Positions 35,793 to 45,868 of a DNA stretch of 64,000 bases are shown piece after piece (position 1 is the first letter of the stretch; each line of letters starts with the position of its first letter). The translations under genes were made by a program, and so were the position numbers. Source of the DNA: Paraglaciecola algarum (GTDB lineage Bacteria > Pseudomonadota > Gammaproteobacteria > Enterobacterales > Alteromonadaceae). The notes under the pieces are model-generated. The model was given only the letters and a program-made list of their open reading frames with translations. It was not told the DNA's origin and searched no databases. The DNA is taken from contig NZ_JAKGAS010000004.1 in the NCBI RefSeq assembly GCF_021532655.1, forward strand, positions 186,001 to 250,000. The letters are read 5' to 3'.

Positions 35793-36827
35793 TTATTCGG
35801 CATGATAGCCGCGATACATTGCGCGGCAGGTGTCTAACATTCGATTGGCAAACCCCCACTCGTTATCACACCAAACTAAAGTTTTTACCAAGTGTCTATG
35901 GCTGACCCGAGTTTGTGTGCCATCTACAATACAAGAATGGGGATCATGATTAAAATCACAGGAAACCAAAGGTATCTCAGTGTAATCGAGTAAACCATTT
36001 AAGCTTCCCAACTTAGCGGCTTTTAATGCTTGGTTAACCCCAGCCACGTTAGTATCTGAGTTTAAGGTGACACTTAAGTCCATAGCCGTCACATTAATAG
36101 TGGGTACGCGCACCGCTATGGCTTCAAATTTTCCAGCGAATTGCGGTAAAATACGCTCAATCCCCGCTGCGAGTTTGGTATCGACAGGGATAATAGACTG
36201 ACTAGCGGCACGGGTTCGTCTTAAATCTGGATGATAAGCATCAATCACTTGTTGGTCATGCATGGACGAATGAATAGTAGTGATAGTCCCGCTATTTACC
36301 CCAAACGCCTGATCTAAGGTTTGAATAATAGGTACGATACAATTAGTTGTGCACGAACCATTAGATACAATCTTGTGCTCGGCTGTCAAAATGTGATCGT
36401 TGATCCCGTAAATAATAGTGGCATCCACATCAGGACTAGCAGGCTCAGCAAATAATACTTGCTTTGCGCCTTGGTCTAAATGCGCTTGCCCCCACTTACG
36501 TTCGCCAAATTTACCAGTACATTCCAACACTATATCTACATTATATTGCTGCCAATCAAGATCTTTTATCTCAGGGCAATGCAACAAGGCAATATCATCC
36601 TCGTCAACATTTAAGTAATGATTACTCGCATTAAGTGGCTTTAAATTTACCGAGGAAGAAAAGCGTCCGTGAGCGGTATCGTACTTTAAAAGATGGGCAA
36701 TGCCTTCAGCAGAGGCTAATTCATTAATCGCCACCACTTTGATAAATTGATTCTGACCACTTTCATAAAGCGCACGAAGGACATTTCTGCCAATACGACC
36801 AAAACCATTTATTGCGATACGGATCAT
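35793..36827 (-). CDS. epd: D-erythrose-4-phosphate dehydrogenase
   Basis: A 344-residue GAPDH-family enzyme. The NAD site is [20 protein letters not shown]. The catalytic Cys is in [14 protein letters not shown], and the His in the following segment [20 protein letters not shown] is conserved in Epd. The N-terminus and the segment [19 protein letters not shown] favour Epd over glycolytic GAPDH. It oxidises erythrose-4-phosphate to 4-phosphoerythronate for pyridoxal-phosphate synthesis. The position upstream of pgk and downstream of tkt is the common gammaproteobacterial order. Confidence 0.93.
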   Translation of the reverse strand: MIRIAINGFGRIGRNVLRALYESGQNQFIKVVAINELASAEGIAHLLKYDTAHGRFSSSVNLKPLNASNHYLNVDEDDIALLHCPEIKDLDWQQYNVDIVLECTGKFGERKWGQAHLDQGAKQVLFAEPASPDVDATIIYGINDHILTAEHKIVSNGSCTTNCIVPIIQTLDQAFGVNSGTITTIHSSMHDQQVIDAYHPDLRRTRAASQSIIPVDTKLAAGIERILPQFAGKFEAIAVRVPTINVTAMDLSVTLNSDTNVAGVNQALKAAKLGSLNGLLDYTEIPLVSCDFNHDPHSCIVDGTQTRVSHRHLVKTLVWCDNEWGFANRMLDTCRAMYRGYHAE

Positions 36828-36878
36828 AACTTCCTAATTGACTTGAAAATAACGGACGTTTATTTGTTTGTAAAACAA

Positions 36879-36898
36879 AGGGCGCTAAAAAGCGCCCT
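36879..36898 (-). terminator. Hairpin between tkt and epd
   Basis: AGGGCGCT pairs perfectly with AGCGCCCT around AAAA; on the minus strand TTTGTTTT follows. It probably ends or attenuates the tkt transcript before epd. Confidence 0.7.
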
Positions 36899-36963
36899 AT
36901 TCTATCTTTAGTTTGTGGTAATCGAAAGTTATCTCACTCTCAAAACCTCAACTTTATGCGCTT

Positions 36964-38955
36964 TTATAAGCCTTTAGCCGCTTCAACCACGGCATCAGCA
37001 GTAATGCCGAAATGTTTAAGCAATGCGCCACCTGGTGCAGATTCGCCAAAGGTAGACATACCCACAATCGCGCCATTAAAGCCAACATATTTGTACCAGT
37101 AATCAACATGAGCCGCTTCTACTGCAACACGTTTTGTGATGCTTGATGGCAATACAGATTCTTTATAATCTGCATCTTGCTTATCAAACACACTAGTACA
37201 AGGCATAGATACTACGCGAGCAGCAATACCTTGAGTAGCAAGCTGTTCAGCAGCTTCAACACTAATACCCACTTCAGAACCAGTGGCAATAATGATCACA
37301 TCTGGCGTACCAGCTGTGTCTTTAAGGATATAACCACCACGAGCAATGGCTTTAACTTGAGCTGCATCACGAGCTTGTGCAGGTAAACCTTGACGACTAA
37401 ATACTAACGATGAAGGACCATCTTTACGCTCTAGAGCGAATTTCCATGCAGTGGCTGTTTCAGCTGCATCACATGGGCGCCATGTATCCATATTTGGAGT
37501 AAGACGCAAGTTAGCCACTTGTTCGATAGGCTGGTGAGTTGGACCATCTTCGCCTTGACCAATTGAGTCATGAGTATAAACTTGAATATTTGGAATACCC
37601 ATTAAAGCAGACATTCTAAGTGCGTTACGGGCATATTCCATAAACATTAAGAAAGTTGCGCCGTATGGACGGAATCCACCGTGTAAACCAATACCATTCA
37701 TAATGGCAGTCATACCAAATTCACGTACACCATAGAAAATATAGTTGCCACTTGCATCTTCAGCGGTTAAACCTTTGGCACCTGACCATAATGTTAGGTT
37801 AGAGCCAGCCAAATCAGCAGAGCCACCAATCACTTCAGGTAAAATACTAGCAAAAGCTTCAATTGAATTTTGTGACGCTTTACGACTTGCTACGTTTTCT
37901 GCTTTGTCTTGGCATTCTTGAATAAATGCGTCAGCTTTAGCTGAGAAATCAGCAGGTAAATCACCCGCTATACGACGTTTGTATTCAGCCGCTTCAGCTG
38001 GGAATGCTGCGGCATACGCATCAAACTTAGCGTTCCACTCTTGTTCTTTAGACGAACCAGCTTCTTTAGCATCCCACCCTGCATATACATCAGCTGGGAT
38101 TTCAAACGGTGCATGTGGCCAGTTTAAGAATTCACGAGCTGCAGCGATTTCTTCATCACCTAATGGTGCACCGTGACAATCATGGCTACCCGATTTATTT
38201 GGTGAGCCAAAACCAATGATTGTTTTACAGCAGATCATGGTTGGTTTGTCGGTTACGGCTTTCGCTTGCGCGATTGCAGCAGCAATGGCGTCAGCATCAT
38301 GACCATCTACATCAGCAATGACATGCCAACCGTAAGCTTCAAAACGAGCTGGAGTATCGTCAGTGAACCAACCTTCTACTTCACCATCGATAGAAATACC
38401 GTTGTCATCCCAAAATGCCACTAGCTTACCTAAGCCCAAAGTGCCGGCTAAAGAACATGCTTCATGAGAAACACCTTCCATCAAACAACCGTCACCTAAA
38501 AAGCTGTAAGTGTAATGGTCAACTATTTCATGACCTGGCTTGTTAAATTGAGCGGCTAAGGTTTTTTCAGCTATGGCCATACCTACTGCATTACAAATAC
38601 CTTGGCCTAGAGGACCAGTCGTAGTTTCAACACCTGCTGTGTAACCATATTCTGGGTGACCAGGGGTTTTAGAATGTAGTTGTCTAAATTGAGCTAATTC
38701 CTCAATTGGTAAGGCATATCCTGACAAATGCAACAACGAATAAATCAACATTGAACCGTGACCATTTGATAATACAAAACGATCTCGGTTAGCCCACTCT
38801 GGGTTGGTCGGGTTATGATTTAAAAAATCTGTCCATAAAACTTGAGCTATATCAGCCATTCCCATTGGTGCACCTGGGTGACCAGATTTGGCTTTTTGAA
38901 CAGCATCCATACTTAAAGCACGGATTGCGTTGGCGAGGTCTCGACGTGAAGGCAT
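36964..38955 (-). CDS. tkt: Transketolase
   Basis: A 663-residue thiamine-diphosphate enzyme that moves two-carbon units between pentose, erythrose and glyceraldehyde phosphates. N-terminal cofactor motifs are [20 protein letters not shown] and [18 protein letters not shown] followed by [11 protein letters not shown]. The central pyrimidine domain has [20 protein letters not shown]. The C-terminal domain ends [20 protein letters not shown]. The length matches E. coli TktA (663). It is divergent from metK across a 275-bp gap that probably holds both promoters. Confidence 0.98.
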   Translation of the reverse strand: MPSRRDLANAIRALSMDAVQKAKSGHPGAPMGMADIAQVLWTDFLNHNPTNPEWANRDRFVLSNGHGSMLIYSLLHLSGYALPIEELAQFRQLHSKTPGHPEYGYTAGVETTTGPLGQGICNAVGMAIAEKTLAAQFNKPGHEIVDHYTYSFLGDGCLMEGVSHEACSLAGTLGLGKLVAFWDDNGISIDGEVEGWFTDDTPARFEAYGWHVIADVDGHDADAIAAAIAQAKAVTDKPTMICCKTIIGFGSPNKSGSHDCHGAPLGDEEIAAAREFLNWPHAPFEIPADVYAGWDAKEAGSSKEQEWNAKFDAYAAAFPAEAAEYKRRIAGDLPADFSAKADAFIQECQDKAENVASRKASQNSIEAFASILPEVIGGSADLAGSNLTLWSGAKGLTAEDASGNYIFYGVREFGMTAIMNGIGLHGGFRPYGATFLMFMEYARNALRMSALMGIPNIQVYTHDSIGQGEDGPTHQPIEQVANLRLTPNMDTWRPCDAAETATAWKFALERKDGPSSLVFSRQGLPAQARDAAQVKAIARGGYILKDTAGTPDVIIIATGSEVGISVEAAEQLATQGIAARVVSMPCTSVFDKQDADYKESVLPSSITKRVAVEAAHVDYWYKYVGFNGAIVGMSTFGESAPGGALLKHFGITADAVVEAAKGL

Positions 38956-39230
38956 GTTGTCTCCTGACTAATTCATAGGATAAGCAAGGTATTTAACCCT
39001 TAGGATAACTACACTTACCAAAATAGCCGTCTATTCTGTTATAGCCGAAGACTAACTGCAATCTTAAAACGCTTACGAAAGGCTATTTCTATATGACTTT
39101 TATTCACAACTTAGTCTAAATAAGTTACAGCCATTTAGACGTCTAGAAGTAAAGACTGGTATTTTCTCAATAAATTGCTAGAATGGCCGACATAATAGTT
39201 CTCTATATCAGCATTAATTAAGGCAGCCCT

Positions 39231-40376
39231 ATGACAGCACATCTTTTTACTTCTGAATCTGTTTCTGAAGGACATCCAGATAAAATAGCCGATCAAATAT
39301 CAGATGCGGTACTTGACGCAATACTTGAGCAAGATCCTAAAGCACGTGTGGCTTGCGAAACATTTGTTAAAACAGGCATGGTATTGGTGGGCGGCGAAGT
39401 GACCACCTCTGCTTGGGTTGATATTGAAGAAATCACCCGTAAAACCGTAAGAGATATTGGTTATGTTAATTCTGAAATGGGTTTTGATGCAGATTCTTGT
39501 GCAGTATTAAATGCAATTGGTAAACAGTCTCCCGATATTAACCAAGGTGTTGACCGCTCTTCTCCAGAAGAACAAGGTGCCGGTGACCAAGGTTTAATGT
39601 TTGGTTATGCTAGTAATGAAACCGACGTGTTAATGCCTGCACCTATCACTTATTCTCATAGATTAGTCAAACGTCAGGCTGAAGTGCGCAAAAATGGCAG
39701 ATTAAGCTGGTTACGTCCTGATGCCAAAAGCCAAGTTACTTTTGTTTATGAAGATGGTAAACCTGTAGGCATAGATGCAATCGTATTATCCACACAACAT
39801 TGTGATTCTATTAGCACTGCTGATTTGCGCGAAGCGGTGATGGAAGAAATTATCAAACCTGTAGTACCAGCAGAGTGGTTAACCGCCAAAACTAAGTACT
39901 TTATCAATCCAACAGGTCGATTTGTAATCGGTGGACCAGTGGGTGATTGTGGTTTGACCGGTCGTAAGATTATTGTTGATACTTATGGTGGTATGGCTCG
40001 CCATGGTGGTGGAGCTTTCTCTGGTAAAGATCCATCAAAAGTAGATAGATCAGCTGCTTACGCTGGACGATACGTAGCTAAAAACATAGTAGCTGCCGGA
40101 TTGGCTGACAAATGTGAGATTCAAGTGTCTTATGCCATTGGGGTAGCAGAACCAACGTCCATCAATGTTGACACCTTTGGTACGAGTAAAGTTTCGGAAG
40201 AAAAATTAATAAAACTTATTCGTGAACACTTTGAGCTAAGACCACACGGCTTAATTCAAATGTTAGATTTAGAGCGCCCTATCTATCAGCCTACAGCTGC
40301 TTATGGTCATTTTGGCCGTGAAGAATTTCCTTGGGAAAAAACAGATGTTGCTGAGCGTTTAAAAGCCAGTATTTAA
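39231..40376 (+). CDS. metK: S-adenosylmethionine synthetase
   Basis: A 381-residue enzyme making SAM from methionine and ATP. Signatures are [32 protein letters not shown] and [19 protein letters not shown]. The length is close to E. coli MetK (384). A strong terminator follows, so it is a single-gene unit. No MetJ-box array was resolved by eye in the tkt-metK gap, and no SAM riboswitch was seen. Confidence 0.98.
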   Translation: MTAHLFTSESVSEGHPDKIADQISDAVLDAILEQDPKARVACETFVKTGMVLVGGEVTTSAWVDIEEITRKTVRDIGYVNSEMGFDADSCAVLNAIGKQSPDINQGVDRSSPEEQGAGDQGLMFGYASNETDVLMPAPITYSHRLVKRQAEVRKNGRLSWLRPDAKSQVTFVYEDGKPVGIDAIVLSTQHCDSISTADLREAVMEEIIKPVVPAEWLTAKTKYFINPTGRFVIGGPVGDCGLTGRKIIVDTYGGMARHGGGAFSGKDPSKVDRSAAYAGRYVAKNIVAAGLADKCEIQVSYAIGVAEPTSINVDTFGTSKVSEEKLIKLIREHFELRPHGLIQMLDLERPIYQPTAAYGHFGREEFPWEKTDVAERLKASI

Positions 40377-40403
40377 TCTACAACTAAATGTTTGAAATAT
40401 TTG

Positions 40404-40426
40404 AAAGCCTCGCAAGAGGCTTTTTT
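40404..40426 (+). terminator. Intrinsic terminator of metK
   Basis: AAAGCCTC pairs with GAGGCTTT around GCAA, followed by six T in total, 28 bp after the metK stop codon. Confidence 0.92.
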
Positions 40427-40455
40427 ATTGGATTGAGATTGATCGGTTTAAAAAG

Positions 40456-40932
40456 TTACTCGAAACCTTCAAACTCACGCGCTGCCCTGTCACACTGCGA
40501 CATAGGACGCAAAGATAAACGAACATCCCCAGCCACCCGCACTTTTACACATTGTCCTTGGTGTGCTTCTTTATCATCTACAATAACATTCACTATATCC
40601 CCATCTATAGCGGATAACTGATATTCATATCCTGTTGTATCACCTTCAAAAATGGCCGTTAATAAGCCGCCGAATATTCCACCAATAATAGCCCCTGCTA
40701 ACATGTCGTCACTATCTCCATGTATGTTACTAAGTGCACCATCAACAGCCCCTACCGCGGCTGCTTCACCTGCATAAGACTTAAATTTAACTTTATGCAC
40801 GTCTTCTACTAAGGCATAAAACTCAGTAACAAATTGATTTTTGGCTTGATGATCAACATGTGCCGAATTAGCGCAAGCACCTAAAACCAAAACGTTAATC
40901 AAAATAAGTAATTTAGAAAATAATCTGTTCAT
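40456..40932 (-). CDS. Outer-membrane lipoprotein, glycine-zipper (SlyB-like)
   Basis: A 158-residue lipoprotein. The ATG at 40932 (GGA upstream) gives a signal ending VLVLGAC, with the lipid-modified Cys at about residue 19; the TTG-started longer frame is unlikely. The middle holds a glycine-zipper segment (AVGAVDGALSN and MLAGAIIGGIFGGLLTAIFE, about residues 65-105) followed by a small beta domain (VNVIVDDKEAHQGQCVKVRV). The layout resembles SlyB/Pcp-type envelope lipoproteins. The C-terminal cysteines could form a disulfide. It converges with metK. Confidence 0.82.
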   Translation of the reverse strand: MNRLFSKLLILINVLVLGACANSAHVDHQAKNQFVTEFYALVEDVHKVKFKSYAGEAAAVGAVDGALSNIHGDSDDMLAGAIIGGIFGGLLTAIFEGDTTGYEYQLSAIDGDIVNVIVDDKEAHQGQCVKVRVAGDVRLSLRPMSQCDRAAREFEGFE

Positions 40933-41058
40933 AATAACGTCCAAAAGTTATCGATGCTGCTATAAAAAAGAAAATAGCTGAATTTGACTGAACCCAAGCT
41001 TAACGCTCAGTATAGATCAAGGTATGATCCAAATTCATTCGAACTTAGAGTTATATTT

Positions 41059-41859
41059 ATGCTAAACAAAAAAGTAACCCTTATTGCGCTATCTAGCTTA
41101 ATTCTTTTAGTGTCTTGTGCTAAGTCACCTTTAGGCCGTAATCAATTAAAACTTTATTCAAGCTCACAACTAGCCGGAATGGGTGAACAAGCTTTTGATG
41201 GTATGAAGGCTCAGCAGAAGGTTTCCACTAAAGGAGTCTCGAATAACTTTGTACAATGTGTGGCTGATGCAATCACCAAACACGTACCTAAATCTGTGTT
41301 TAGTGGTAATTGGGAATTAGTTGTCTTTGATGAGCCACAAGTCAATGCCTTTGCTTTACCTGGCGGAAAAATAGGGGTTTATACAGGACTTTTAGACGTA
41401 GCTGAAAATCAGCATCAACTGGCGGCGGTAATCGGCCACGAAGTAGGCCATGTGATTGCTGAACATGGTAATGAGAGGATGTCGAGTAACACCCTAATAG
41501 GTATAGGAATGGAAACCACCAACCAGTTGCTCGAAGCCAAACAAATTGCCAGTAGTAATATGATCATGGCGGGACTCGGGTTAGGGGTGCAAGTTGGCTT
41601 TCAATTACCCTTCGGCAGAACTCACGAAACTGAAGCGGATTTAATTGGATTAGAATTAATGGCTAAAGCTGGGTTTCAGCCGCAACAAGCAAGTAAATTG
41701 TGGCAAAACATGGATAAAGCCGCTGGCGGAAAGCGTCAACCAGAATGGTTATCTACACACCCTTTACCCACCACTCGAATTAAAACCTTAAACGAAAATA
41801 TGCCATCTGCTACAAATATCTATAAAAACTCAACTGATAGACCTAGTTGTAAACGATAA
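41059..41859 (+). CDS. M48-family metallopeptidase lipoprotein
   Basis: A 266-residue protein. The longest frame starts at TTG 40984, but the ATG at 41059 begins a lipoprotein signal (MLNKKVTLIALSSLILLVSC, Cys about residue 20). The M48 zinc site is VIGHEVGHVIAEHG (HExxH), with the third ligand in THETEADLIGLELM. This resembles LoiP/YcaL-type periplasmic peptidases that handle misfolded outer-membrane proteins. It is followed by a terminator and lies divergent from the glycine-zipper lipoprotein gene across a 126-bp gap. Confidence 0.92.
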   Translation: MLNKKVTLIALSSLILLVSCAKSPLGRNQLKLYSSSQLAGMGEQAFDGMKAQQKVSTKGVSNNFVQCVADAITKHVPKSVFSGNWELVVFDEPQVNAFALPGGKIGVYTGLLDVAENQHQLAAVIGHEVGHVIAEHGNERMSSNTLIGIGMETTNQLLEAKQIASSNMIMAGLGLGVQVGFQLPFGRTHETEADLIGLELMAKAGFQPQQASKLWQNMDKAAGGKRQPEWLSTHPLPTTRIKTLNENMPSATNIYKNSTDRPSCKR

Positions 41860-41869
41860 AACACAAACA

Positions 41870-41907
41870 AAAAAATGCCGCGCTAAACAATTAGCACGGC
41901 ATTTTTT
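41870..41907 (+). terminator. Bidirectional terminator between M48 gene and mscS
   Basis: AAATGCCG and GCTAA pair with TTAGC and CGGCATTT (one internal mismatch) around ACAA, flanked by A-run and T-run. It serves both convergent genes. Confidence 0.85.
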
Positions 41908-41939
41908 AAACCAATTGGCATAAATAAGTAACCACTCAG
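41908..41939. mobile_element. Solo terminal repeat of the MITE-like family
   Basis: This 32-bp stretch has ACCAATTGGCATAAATAAGT and then AACCACTCAG. It matches the outer end of the element at 6221-6252 in the conserved ACCAATT, TAAATAA and CCACTCAG blocks. The rest of the element is missing. It lies between a terminator and the mscS stop codon. Confidence 0.55.
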
Positions 41940-41943
41940 AAAA

Positions 41944-42774
41944 TTATTTTTCAGAGTCTTTATGCACATGCACATCCATTTGTGGGAACGGAATAGCGAT
42001 ACCTTCTTGATCGAAGCGTAATTTAACCGCTTCAGTAAAAGCAAACTTAACAGCCCAAAAATCAGCCGTTTTGGCCCAAGGTCTAACTACAAAATTAACA
42101 CTACTGTCAGCTAATTCAGACACAGCAATAGTCACAGCAGGCTCTTTCAAGATACGCTCATCGGCATCTGCAATTTCTTGTAGTACTTCTTTAGCCCTTT
42201 TCAAGTCACTGTCGTAACCAATACCCACAACCATATCCACACGGCGTGTTTCTTTAGCTGAATAATTAGTTATGTTTCCACCATATATAGAGCCATTTGG
42301 TATAATCACTTCTTTATTGTCACCCGTGGTCATGATTGTAGTGAATATACTAATACTTTTCACTACACCTGCAGCACCACCCGCTTCTACAAAATCTCCG
42401 GCTTTAAAAGGTCTAAATACCAGTAGCATTACGCCTGCAGCAAAATTTTGTAATGAGCCTTGTAGAGATAAACCTATGGCTAAACCTGCCGCACCTAAAA
42501 TTGCCACTAACGAAGTAGTATCAACGCCTAATTGATCTAGAGATGCCACTATCACAAATAACATCAATAGTGCATTGACTATAGCTTTTAAAAAATCTAC
42601 CAGCATGTCGTCATATTTTGAGCGTTGTAGTAACTTACCAAATAAATTAACCACTACACCTACAATGATTTTACCCACAAAATAAATAACCACTGCCATT
42701 AAGATATTAATACCCCATGGAATAGCATAGGTATCAACTAATTGAGTTACCTTTTCCGCATCTAATTCAAACAT
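41944..42774 (-). CDS. mscS: Small-conductance mechanosensitive channel MscS
   Basis: A 276-residue channel with three TM helices (about 17-40, 58-82 and the pore helix around 85-115, VAILGAAGLAIGLSLQGSLQ) and the cytoplasmic beta and alpha/beta vestibule (GVVKSISIFTTIMTTGDNKE, VVGIGYDSDLKRAKEVLQEI). It releases solutes on hypo-osmotic shock. The ATG at 42774 has GGAG just upstream; longer frames from a TTG at 42798 are not needed. The length is near E. coli MscS (286). Confidence 0.95.
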   Translation of the reverse strand: MFELDAEKVTQLVDTYAIPWGINILMAVVIYFVGKIIVGVVVNLFGKLLQRSKYDDMLVDFLKAIVNALLMLFVIVASLDQLGVDTTSLVAILGAAGLAIGLSLQGSLQNFAAGVMLLVFRPFKAGDFVEAGGAAGVVKSISIFTTIMTTGDNKEVIIPNGSIYGGNITNYSAKETRRVDMVVGIGYDSDLKRAKEVLQEIADADERILKEPAVTIAVSELADSSVNFVVRPWAKTADFWAVKFAFTEAVKLRFDQEGIAIPFPQMDVHVHKDSEK

Positions 42775-43163
42775 TTTTTTCTCCATTATATGAAACAACC
42801 AAATTAAGTTTACTACTATTTATATGGGTCTTGAGTAGTGTTTACTGCTGCAATTCAAGCAACCAATTTAACAAAACAAGAACAGTTTATAGGGCCTAAC
42901 AATTATGTAAAGTCAAAAAGCAGTCCATAAAAAACTGCGTACAAGTTAAAGCTTCTGAAAATTAAATCAATTAGACAATAGTCAAAAGTGACTACATTTT
43001 TTTTATCAAATACTCATAAAAAGTAATATAAATGTCACAACCTAATGTTAATTTCAGCGCATTGATTTATATTTATACAATTGTAAATTTGAGTATAAGT
43101 ATTTTAGTGTTAATATAAGTGCAACCTATCCAAGGTTGACTAATATTTTTAAAGGAATTGAAA
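42775..43163. other. Intergenic region between mscS and a small membrane-protein gene
   Basis: 389 bp of AT-rich DNA between divergent genes. I see no frame with a supported start. A TATAAG word at about 43114 suits a -10 element for the plus-strand gene. Confidence 0.4.
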
Positions 43164-43337
43164 ATGTTATTAGTATATTTATTAATTATCGCAGTAGTGG
43201 TTCTTTTAGCTTTTTCTCTTTCTAGAGAAACTGGCAAGAACACTAAGTATGCTCGTAGACAGGGTAACACCTTAGTCGAGAATCGGGTGGGCACCTCACA
43301 ACAAATTAGTATGTCTAATCCTAGTGAAGCAAGCTAA
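43164..43337 (+). CDS. Small single-pass membrane protein, 57 residues
   Basis: A short frame with a good ribosome site (AAAGGA, 7 bp before ATG). Residues 2-18 are one hydrophobic helix (LLVYLLIIAVVVLLAFS), followed by a basic, hydrophilic tail containing RETGKNTKYARRQGN. It ends just before a very strong terminator, which supports it being a real transcribed unit. No family is recognised. It could be a regulator of a membrane protein, but nothing adjacent names the partner. Confidence 0.65.
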   Translation: MLLVYLLIIAVVVLLAFSLSRETGKNTKYARRQGNTLVENRVGTSQQISMSNPSEAS

Positions 43338-43343
43338 AAACTT

Positions 43344-43380
43344 ATAAGTAAAACGGTCGTGGAACGACCGTTTTACTTAT
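43344..43380 (+). terminator. Strong 17-bp terminator hairpin
   Basis: ATAAGTAAAACGGTCGT pairs perfectly with ACGACCGTTTTACTTAT around GGA. It starts 6 bp after the small membrane-protein stop codon. Confidence 0.92.
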
Positions 43381-43443
43381 CTCTCTTTATATAATTTATG
43401 TTTATCTGCTGATATTATTCTAAAAAATTTTAGAGTGATATTG

Positions 43444-44172
43444 ATGCGTACCAGTAGAATCTTCCACCCCCAACCGCTTAGTGTTGACAGTCAAATAACA
43501 TTAACCGCAGAAGCCACCAATCATTTAGCTAATGTATTAAGAGTCAAAGAACAACAAGCTGTAGTATTGTTTAATGGTGACGGTAATGAATACAGCGCAC
43601 ATCTATCAGAGGTTTCAAAACGTAAAGTGGTCGCAACTATAGATGCAAAGTTGTCCATTAGTATTGAGTCTCCCTTAAATATTCACTTAGGCCAAGGCGT
43701 GTCAAGAGGTGATAGAATGGACTGGGTGATCCAAAAATCTGTTGAACTGGGGGTTAGCGAAATCACACCACTTATAACCGAACGCTGCGGTATAAAACTT
43801 AATCAACAAAGGTGGCAAAAAAAACATGAACAATGGCAAAAGGTAGCTATTTCTGCTTGTGAGCAATGTGGGCGTAATGTCTTGCCCCAAATACACTTCC
43901 CTACTCCTTTCAATGATTGGATTAATTTATCCACCAACCAAATTCGTTTAACTTTGCATCCAAGAGCAGAACAAGCATTTAGGCATGTATCAATCCCCCC
44001 AACTGGTGCCAGATTATTAATTGGCCCTGAAGGTGGATTTACCGACCAAGAAATATACCAAACCGAACAAAGTGGCTTTTACACAGTACAACTAGGCCCT
44101 AGAGTGTTACGCACGGAAACCGCTGCTATTAGCGCAATAACAGCTCTGCAAGCGATTCATGGCGACCTTTAA
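43444..44172 (+). CDS. rsmE: 16S rRNA m3U1498 methyltransferase RsmE
   Basis: A 242-residue SPOUT-fold methyltransferase. It begins MRTSRIFHPQPLSVDSQITL like E. coli RsmE. The trefoil-knot SAM site is RLLIGPEGGFTDQEIYQ and LGPRVLRTETAAISAITALQ. It methylates U1498 of 16S rRNA in assembled 30S subunits. The ATG at 43444 is preferred over the upstream GTG (43435) by homology. It stands alone between a terminator and the histidine-kinase gene. Confidence 0.95.
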   Translation: MRTSRIFHPQPLSVDSQITLTAEATNHLANVLRVKEQQAVVLFNGDGNEYSAHLSEVSKRKVVATIDAKLSISIESPLNIHLGQGVSRGDRMDWVIQKSVELGVSEITPLITERCGIKLNQQRWQKKHEQWQKVAISACEQCGRNVLPQIHFPTPFNDWINLSTNQIRLTLHPRAEQAFRHVSIPPTGARLLIGPEGGFTDQEIYQTEQSGFYTVQLGPRVLRTETAAISAITALQAIHGDL

Positions 44173-44361
44173 GTAATTGTGAATATTTTACATTTTATTC
44201 ATATGTGGTAGTTTAGAGCCTTAGTTTAGTGTTGATGTACAAGTGTTTAACTTGCTAATACTAAAACCTTAAACATACGCAGCGACTGATTTGTATTAAA
44301 AATTAACTGTTCTTATCAGTCTAAGCGTTTATAGATCGCTCTAATAATAATTATAAATACT

Positions 44362-45795
44362 ATGCAATCATTACAATTAGTTTCGACTGAAAAAAATCAC
44401 AGAAACATGGCCTTAGCCTCGCAACGTTTATTAGACGATATTCGAGCTAATGCAATGGAAAATCTACTCAACTCAGGCTCCTTAAGTACCAGTTTAATCA
44501 GCATTTCGGATTGCCTAGAAAATGTATTAGGCAGTTGTCATTGTCAGGTTTTATCGTTTAATTCCTCAGAAAGTCGCTTTAATGTAATTAATAAATCTAA
44601 TCGCACACATACAAATTTTGTGACCAACTTTGTACACAAGATGTTGAACAGTAAAACAACTGAAATAACTAAAAATTTACTCAATAAAACTGAGTTTATA
44701 TATTCAGACATTTATCAATCTCGCGAATGTAAAGACTTACATATAGAAGGCAAAGAATTAGGCGTAGTCGCAGCTTGGACTATACCGCTAGTTTCTCATG
44801 ACGGTATTTTATGTGGTGCTTATTTATGCCTATTCAATACCGTTAGGCATACAAACGACAGCGAATTAGATTTATTACACAGAGCGGCAAGCAGTGTTTC
44901 AGCTCTTATTTTTCACGGCAAACAAAAAACTGCTGAATTAAAGAATAAAATTTCGCTACAAAAAACAATAAGTAAACAAGATGCTGACTTAAACGAACTT
45001 AATTTAGCGGTAAAAAAGGCCATAATACAAAGAACCCAAGTACAAACTCAGCTTATTGAATTAGAAAACATGGCCGCTTTAGGCACTATGATGTCAAGTC
45101 TGACCCATGAAATTAATACTCCTATAGGTGTTTCTATAACCGCATCAAGTTATTTAAGTGATTTGCAACAAGAATGTTTTGAAAAACTGGAGTTAAACCA
45201 ACTAAAACGGTCGGAGTTAATAACTTATTTGCAAGAGGCGAAAGAAGCTTCATACATCATTCAGCGAAATGTACAAAGAGCGGATGAGCTAATTAATACC
45301 TTTAAAAGGTTATCCATAGACCAAGACAGTCAAGATCTGCGCAGTTTTAATTTATGTCACTATGTTTATGAGGTTTTATTATCCCTCAAACCTAGATTAA
45401 AAATGAAGCCACATAAGTTTTGCATCGACATTTCAGATGAACTCAATATTTCCAGTAATCCAGGTGCTCTAAGTCAAGTTTTGATCAATTTAATTATGAA
45501 CTCGGTACACCATGCATTTTTACCTAATCAGTCTGGCCGTATTACCATTAAGGCCAGCTTAGTACCTGAGCAAAGTGAACTACTCATTTATTATAAAGAC
45601 AATGGTGTGGGTATGGATCAAGAAACTATACAAAACATCTATAAGCCGTTTTTCTCCCTAGCGGGTAGCAATGAAAGTAGCGGATTGGGTATGCACATTT
45701 GCAGCAATATTGTAATGAAAGTGCTGAATGGTTCACTCACGTGCCAGTCAGAGTTAGGAAAAGGATCTCAGTTTGAAATTCGTTTTCCAGTTTAA
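44362..45795 (+). CDS. Orphan GAF-domain sensor histidine kinase
   Basis: A 477-residue soluble kinase with no TM helix. A GAF-type sensor domain (about 25-190) contains several cysteines (LGSCHC, SRECKD). A coiled-coil linker follows. The dimerisation domain has the phospho-acceptor His249 in SSLTHEINTPIGVSITAS. The ATPase domain has N-box VLINLIMNSVHHAF, G1 YKDNGVGMDQ and G2 SSGLGMHICS. No response regulator is adjacent. It is followed by a terminator. The signal is unknown. Confidence 0.9.
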   Translation: MQSLQLVSTEKNHRNMALASQRLLDDIRANAMENLLNSGSLSTSLISISDCLENVLGSCHCQVLSFNSSESRFNVINKSNRTHTNFVTNFVHKMLNSKTTEITKNLLNKTEFIYSDIYQSRECKDLHIEGKELGVVAAWTIPLVSHDGILCGAYLCLFNTVRHTNDSELDLLHRAASSVSALIFHGKQKTAELKNKISLQKTISKQDADLNELNLAVKKAIIQRTQVQTQLIELENMAALGTMMSSLTHEINTPIGVSITASSYLSDLQQECFEKLELNQLKRSELITYLQEAKEASYIIQRNVQRADELINTFKRLSIDQDSQDLRSFNLCHYVYEVLLSLKPRLKMKPHKFCIDISDELNISSNPGALSQVLINLIMNSVHHAFLPNQSGRITIKASLVPEQSELLIYYKDNGVGMDQETIQNIYKPFFSLAGSNESSGLGMHICSNIVMKVLNGSLTCQSELGKGSQFEIRFPV

Positions 45796-45824
45796 CCCTT
45801 TATATCACCAACATACATTAAATA

Positions 45825-45852
45825 AAAAAGGAGCCACCGGCTCCTTTTTTTA
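45825..45852. terminator. Bidirectional terminator between the kinase gene and serA
   Basis: AAAAGGAGCC pairs with GGCTCCTTTT around a 3-nt loop, with A- and T-runs outside. The flanking genes converge. Confidence 0.9.
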
Positions 45853-45868
45853 TCCACTCACACATCGC

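Noticed and set aside
38956..39230. SAM riboswitch or MetJ operator array before metK
   Set aside because: No riboswitch fold and no clear tandem AGACGTCT-like boxes were seen by eye.
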